Source of the DNA: Diphasiastrum complanatum
Taxonomy: Eukaryota; Streptophyta; Lycopodiopsida; Lycopodiales; Lycopodiaceae
Assembly: GCA_029204225.1 (NCBI GenBank)
Contig: CM055101.1
Coordinates: forward strand, 61,915,318 to 61,979,317
Length of the DNA: 64,000 bases
Direction of reading: 5' to 3'
The notes under the pieces are model-generated. The model ran no database searches and was not told the origin of the DNA. It saw only the letters and a list, made by a program, of their open reading frames with translations. Positions 60,862 through 64,000 of the stretch are shown piece by piece (the stretch's first letter is position 1; every line of letters starts with the position of its first letter). The position numbers and the translations under genes are program-made.

Positions 60862-60961
60862 CCAATAAGAATTAGGGTTTTCAGCTTCTTCAGGGTTGTG
60901 GTGCCTTTTCTGTTGCTAGTAGCCGATTCTTCTTTGCGCCATCGCCATCGCCATCGCCATC
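60862..60961 (+). promoter_or_regulatory. SmG upstream region: CCAAT, telo-box and GCCATC leader
   Basis: A CCAAT pentamer is at 60862-60866 and a telo-box-like TTAGGGTTT at 60872-60880. These are followed by a pyrimidine-rich stretch and four perfect GCCATC hexamers at 60938-60961, then the start codon at 61047. Telo-boxes are known in plant promoters of translation and RNA-processing genes, which fits SmG. The transcription start is not visible, so promoter function is inferred. Confidence 0.45.
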
Positions 60962-61046
60962 GCCTCGTCTCGCCATCTCTCCTACGCGTAAATTCGTGAT
61001 CGCTCCATAGATACCTGGTTGTTTTGCTCATCATCGCGTCCTGACA

Positions 61047-62825
61047 ATGAGCAGATCAGGCCAGCCTCCGGATTTGAAGAAGTAAGTAGTTTCTTTGCTT
61101 TCAATATTCTGTTTTCTTCAATCCCTGTGCTTTCGTCGCATCTACAATTCTGAAAAATTGATCGTTATACTATTATATGGTGCATATGCCTACCGAGAGA
61201 GGTTGATATTGTTAGTATGTCAACATAGCTTCTAGCCAGGTTTTGATCTTCACCACCTTGTTGCCTAATTTATAGCAGCCAAGCCTGCCTCCTTTGCAGC
61301 CTATTTCATGGCTGCAGAGTGCTTGAATGATACTCTCCATTCTTGCCTTAAAACTTGCACTTGATTTGTCTGTTCTACGATTGTTCAGGAAAGACCGTCA
61401 TACATGAGCTCTCATGTCTTACCTCCTCATGCTATGTATTGTTCCAGCCTCACAGGGAATAATATAATGTATGTTGGGCGAGAAAGTTTGCAAACTTCTT
61501 ACAAGCAACCGCTACGTTTTGCTCCAGCTTGTAACGTATGGTTCCACTATAGTGATTATTAGCAGCGACTTCGTACAATTGTGGCCTGTATCTTGAATTC
61601 TGAGTTTTGAGATGTCATGTTGTATCCGCATAACGAGGCATATTCCTGCCTTAATAAACGTAAGGTTTTACTCGCAATTTTACTGCTTATCCTGAATTCC
61701 TATCAGAGGTTATATTTTCTTTTTCTTCAGGAAACTATACTCTGTTGCAGTCACTCACTGATTCGGTAGAATCCAGCTCTGTCCACGGTTCTGTTTTTTT
61801 TTGTAAAAGGAGCTGTCAAAAACAATGTAAGGAGGATTATGGATATTGAAAGCAAGGTGACTGTTCTGGCTGGCAGATTGTGAGTGTTGGTTTCCATATA
61901 GAAATCTCGTAGATTATTTTGTGGCCCATAAAAAGTCTATCAATAAGTTATAGAAGGAGATCACAGCTTTAAGAAGTCAAAAGTGTGGCCCATAGAAGAC
62001 TTTCAGCTGTAAAAAGGGACCATCCTATACAGAAGGGAAAGGATTTTTAGTGACCTTTCCAAAAGGTTCAATGACCATTTATTTATGGCTTGGCCTAACA
62101 ACCTCACCATTTCTGGCCCATGGGCATAGTGATATATAAATATCTATATGAGTCATGAAATATCTCGTTCATGAAACAACCAGCTGAATTTATAGGTAAG
62201 AGGATAAGTCTTACAGATTTGGTTTCAAAGAATTGAAGTAGCCACTACCTCTTTATTTTTCTGATTTGGCTACTTTTTGTTCAAAAGTTAAGTCAAATGA
62301 TGATAAATTGTGTTTCTATTTTAGTTTTCATTTGCATAATATACTGGTAACTGATTCATGGCTATTTTGCAGGTACATGGACAAAAAACTGAACAGTGAG
62401 TACAAATGCTGACCTGAACCTTTGATGCCAAGATCACAACTTCCCTTGTATTTTTACTGTGTGGAAGTATTAGAAAACGCGAAGATCATGTCAAATAATG
62501 ACCAGGGACTGAAATTGTTCTCTATGAATGCAAAAGAAGCTTGTTGGTTTTTTTTTCTTTTTAATACTGTTTCATTACTTTCGCTAAGCAGAAAAGATTT
62601 AGGGATGAGTTTATTGGGTCAGAATAATGCATGTAGTAGATTTTTCATCATTTTGATTATGATAGAAGTCATTGTGTAGTTCGAATATTGTTCTTTTGCA
62701 GTCAAGCTAAATGCCAACCGGGGAGTAGTTGGTGTACTTCGTGGTTTTGACCAATTTATGAATCTAGTGCTTGATAACACAGTGGAAGTGAATGGCAATG
62801 AGAAAAATGAAATTGGGATGGTGGT

Positions 62826-62879
<54 letters not shown>

Positions 62880-63079
62880 ACTCACACACACACCACACAC
62901 ACACACACACACCAAGCATGGTGCATATGTCTTCCCAGGTTTTAGCCTCTTTTCTGCATGTTCTTTTCAGACCTTGCAATTTTCTAATGGCTAATGGGCA
63001 TACAACTTTCTTGCAGGTAATCAGAGGAAATAGTGTTGTGATGATAGAAGCACTGGAGCCTGTTCCTAGAACACAATGA
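61047..63079 (+). CDS. SNRPG: Small nuclear ribonucleoprotein G (Sm core protein SmG), 4 exons, 80 aa
   Basis: SmG is one of the seven Sm proteins that form the ring around the Sm site of spliceosomal U snRNAs, so it acts in pre-mRNA splicing and snRNP assembly. Exons: 61047-61081, 62373-62395, 62702-62823, 63017-63079; GT-AG introns and phases agree, giving 80 residues, the usual length. It starts MSRSGQPPDLKKY. The Sm1 motif spans about residues 18-50, with GFDQFMNLVLDN near 34-45, and the Sm2 motif follows near 61-72 (VIRGNSVVMIEA). The match to plant SmG is near full length with a few conservative changes such as ANRGVVGVLRG. The donor of intron 3 (GTCAGT) sits 5 nt before a long (CT)n(CA)n tract. 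The start is the first ATG after a GC-rich leader with four GCCATC units. The protein is almost certainly functional. Confidence 0.95.
62829..62913. repeat. (CT)n(CA)n tract in SmG intron 3
   Basis: The tract begins at the sixth base of the intron and runs through CT, an interruption, and CA units. Confidence 0.95.
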
Positions 63080-63820
63080 ATTTCTGTTTGATCTTTATTT
63101 GAAGCTGTGGAAATTTTATGTTCACACTAAAATGTCGAGAAGAATGCTAGTTGGTGGATTGGGAATATTTTTGTCATCACTATTACTCCTTTGATATGAC
63201 AATGTAGTCCAGCAAGCAAAAGTTTATGGAGAAATATGCACTTTTCCTTGTAACTTACCATTCTCTATGTTGCAGTACACCTTTAGCTACATGTACTTCT
63301 CAAGTTAGCCTAGCTGTTCGTTATGTCTAGGCTGGCAATAAATTGTCAATTTTTTTCATCTGTTGGAGAGGGAAAGTGAAAAGAGATTAGTCCAAAATCA
63401 GCCAGGTTAGTCAGGTCAATCCCTTAAGGTTCTGGAATATTGCCCTGTGCTGATAAGTTCATCTTAGGATGACCTGAGCATGTCTGTCAGAGTCTTGAAG
63501 TGGGCTTTCACTTTAAACAAAAACTGTTAATTGTGATATGAATATTGCCTATGGAGTTTGTACTATACTTACCCACAATCATGACCGGTGAATTATTTGT
63601 GTTTTGACTTCGTTCTTTGGTGCCAGCCTTCGTCATGAGTGAGTCTACCCCTCTCTTAGTTTGATATATAAGCAAAGCACATCAGTAAGTACAAACATAA
63701 GGCTCTTGCCCAATTTTTATCATGCAATTCCATTGTTATCTTTGTCTACATATTTGCTTCAAGAATAATATTCAGGTATGTAATGTTAAAAGTGTTTGCA
63801 TACATGACAATCAAAGAATA

Positions 63821-63822
<2 letters not shown>
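63080..63822. other. SmG 3' flank
   Basis: Contains the SmG 3' UTR; a GCAATAAATTGTC word at about 63331 is a possible poly(A) signal. No other feature was seen. Confidence 0.4.
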
Positions 63823-63857
<35 letters not shown>

Positions 63858-63884
63858 TCTCTCATCTCCATCTATCTCTCTCTC

Positions 63885-63919
<35 letters not shown>
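63823..63919. repeat. (CT)n and (AT)n tracts
   Basis: An interrupted CT tract (63823-63889) is followed by about 15 AT units (63890-63919), then a short GC-rich stretch and homopolymer runs to the window end. Confidence 0.9.
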
Positions 63920-63921
<2 letters not shown>

Positions 63922-64000
63922 CGTGTCCGGGCCGGATTGCCCGCGTCCGCGTCCAATTTTTTTTTTTAATTTAAAAAAAAAACAAAAAACAGATGCGTCC

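Overview
The window looks like nuclear DNA of a large, repeat-rich plant genome. Three genes with consistent splice sites fill it thinly: a guanylate-binding-protein-like (GBP) GTPase on the minus strand (10 coding exons over 29.7 kb), a YEATS-domain protein of the TAF14/GAS41 type, and the Sm core protein SmG, both on the plus strand. All introns used in the models are GT-AG, and the three reading frames close with matching phases. Very long introns full of decayed transposons, (CT)n/(CA)n microsatellites and copia, LINE, CACTA and PIF1-helicase relics suggest a non-seed vascular plant such as a fern. That lineage guess is inference and was not tested.

Layout. 1-1430: two short unrecognised coding fragments, one with AT-hook-like basic motifs. 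3297-32980: the GBP-like gene. Intron 9 holds a LINE-like element bounded by (CT)n, joined to a decayed copia element. Intron 5 holds a telomere-like tract and small repeats. Intron 2 (15.8 kb) holds a non-autonomous LTR element with an exact tRNA-Met primer site, a hAT-like element inserted in a tandem repeat, a second LINE copy and a LINE 3' end between two (CT)n tracts. 33.0-49.5 kb: upstream region of the GBP-like gene, a cysteine-protease prodomain fragment, a PIF1 helicase pseudogene, copia gag and RT fragments, a solo LTR with target duplication, and a CACTA transposase fragment. 49706-52814: the YEATS gene. 52.8-60.8 kb: repeats, including a long near-perfect hairpin with 165-bp arms. 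61047-63079: SmG, with a telo-box and CCAAT upstream.

The genes do not form a pathway. The YEATS protein acts in chromatin and transcription, SmG in splicing, and the GBP-like protein, with a predicted signal sequence and a C-terminal membrane segment, probably at endomembranes. The most notable items are the (CT)n-bounded LINE and its junction with a copia LTR, the hairpin, the non-autonomous LTR element with a GC-rich core, and the unusual GTPase lacking the usual RD guanine-recognition motif.
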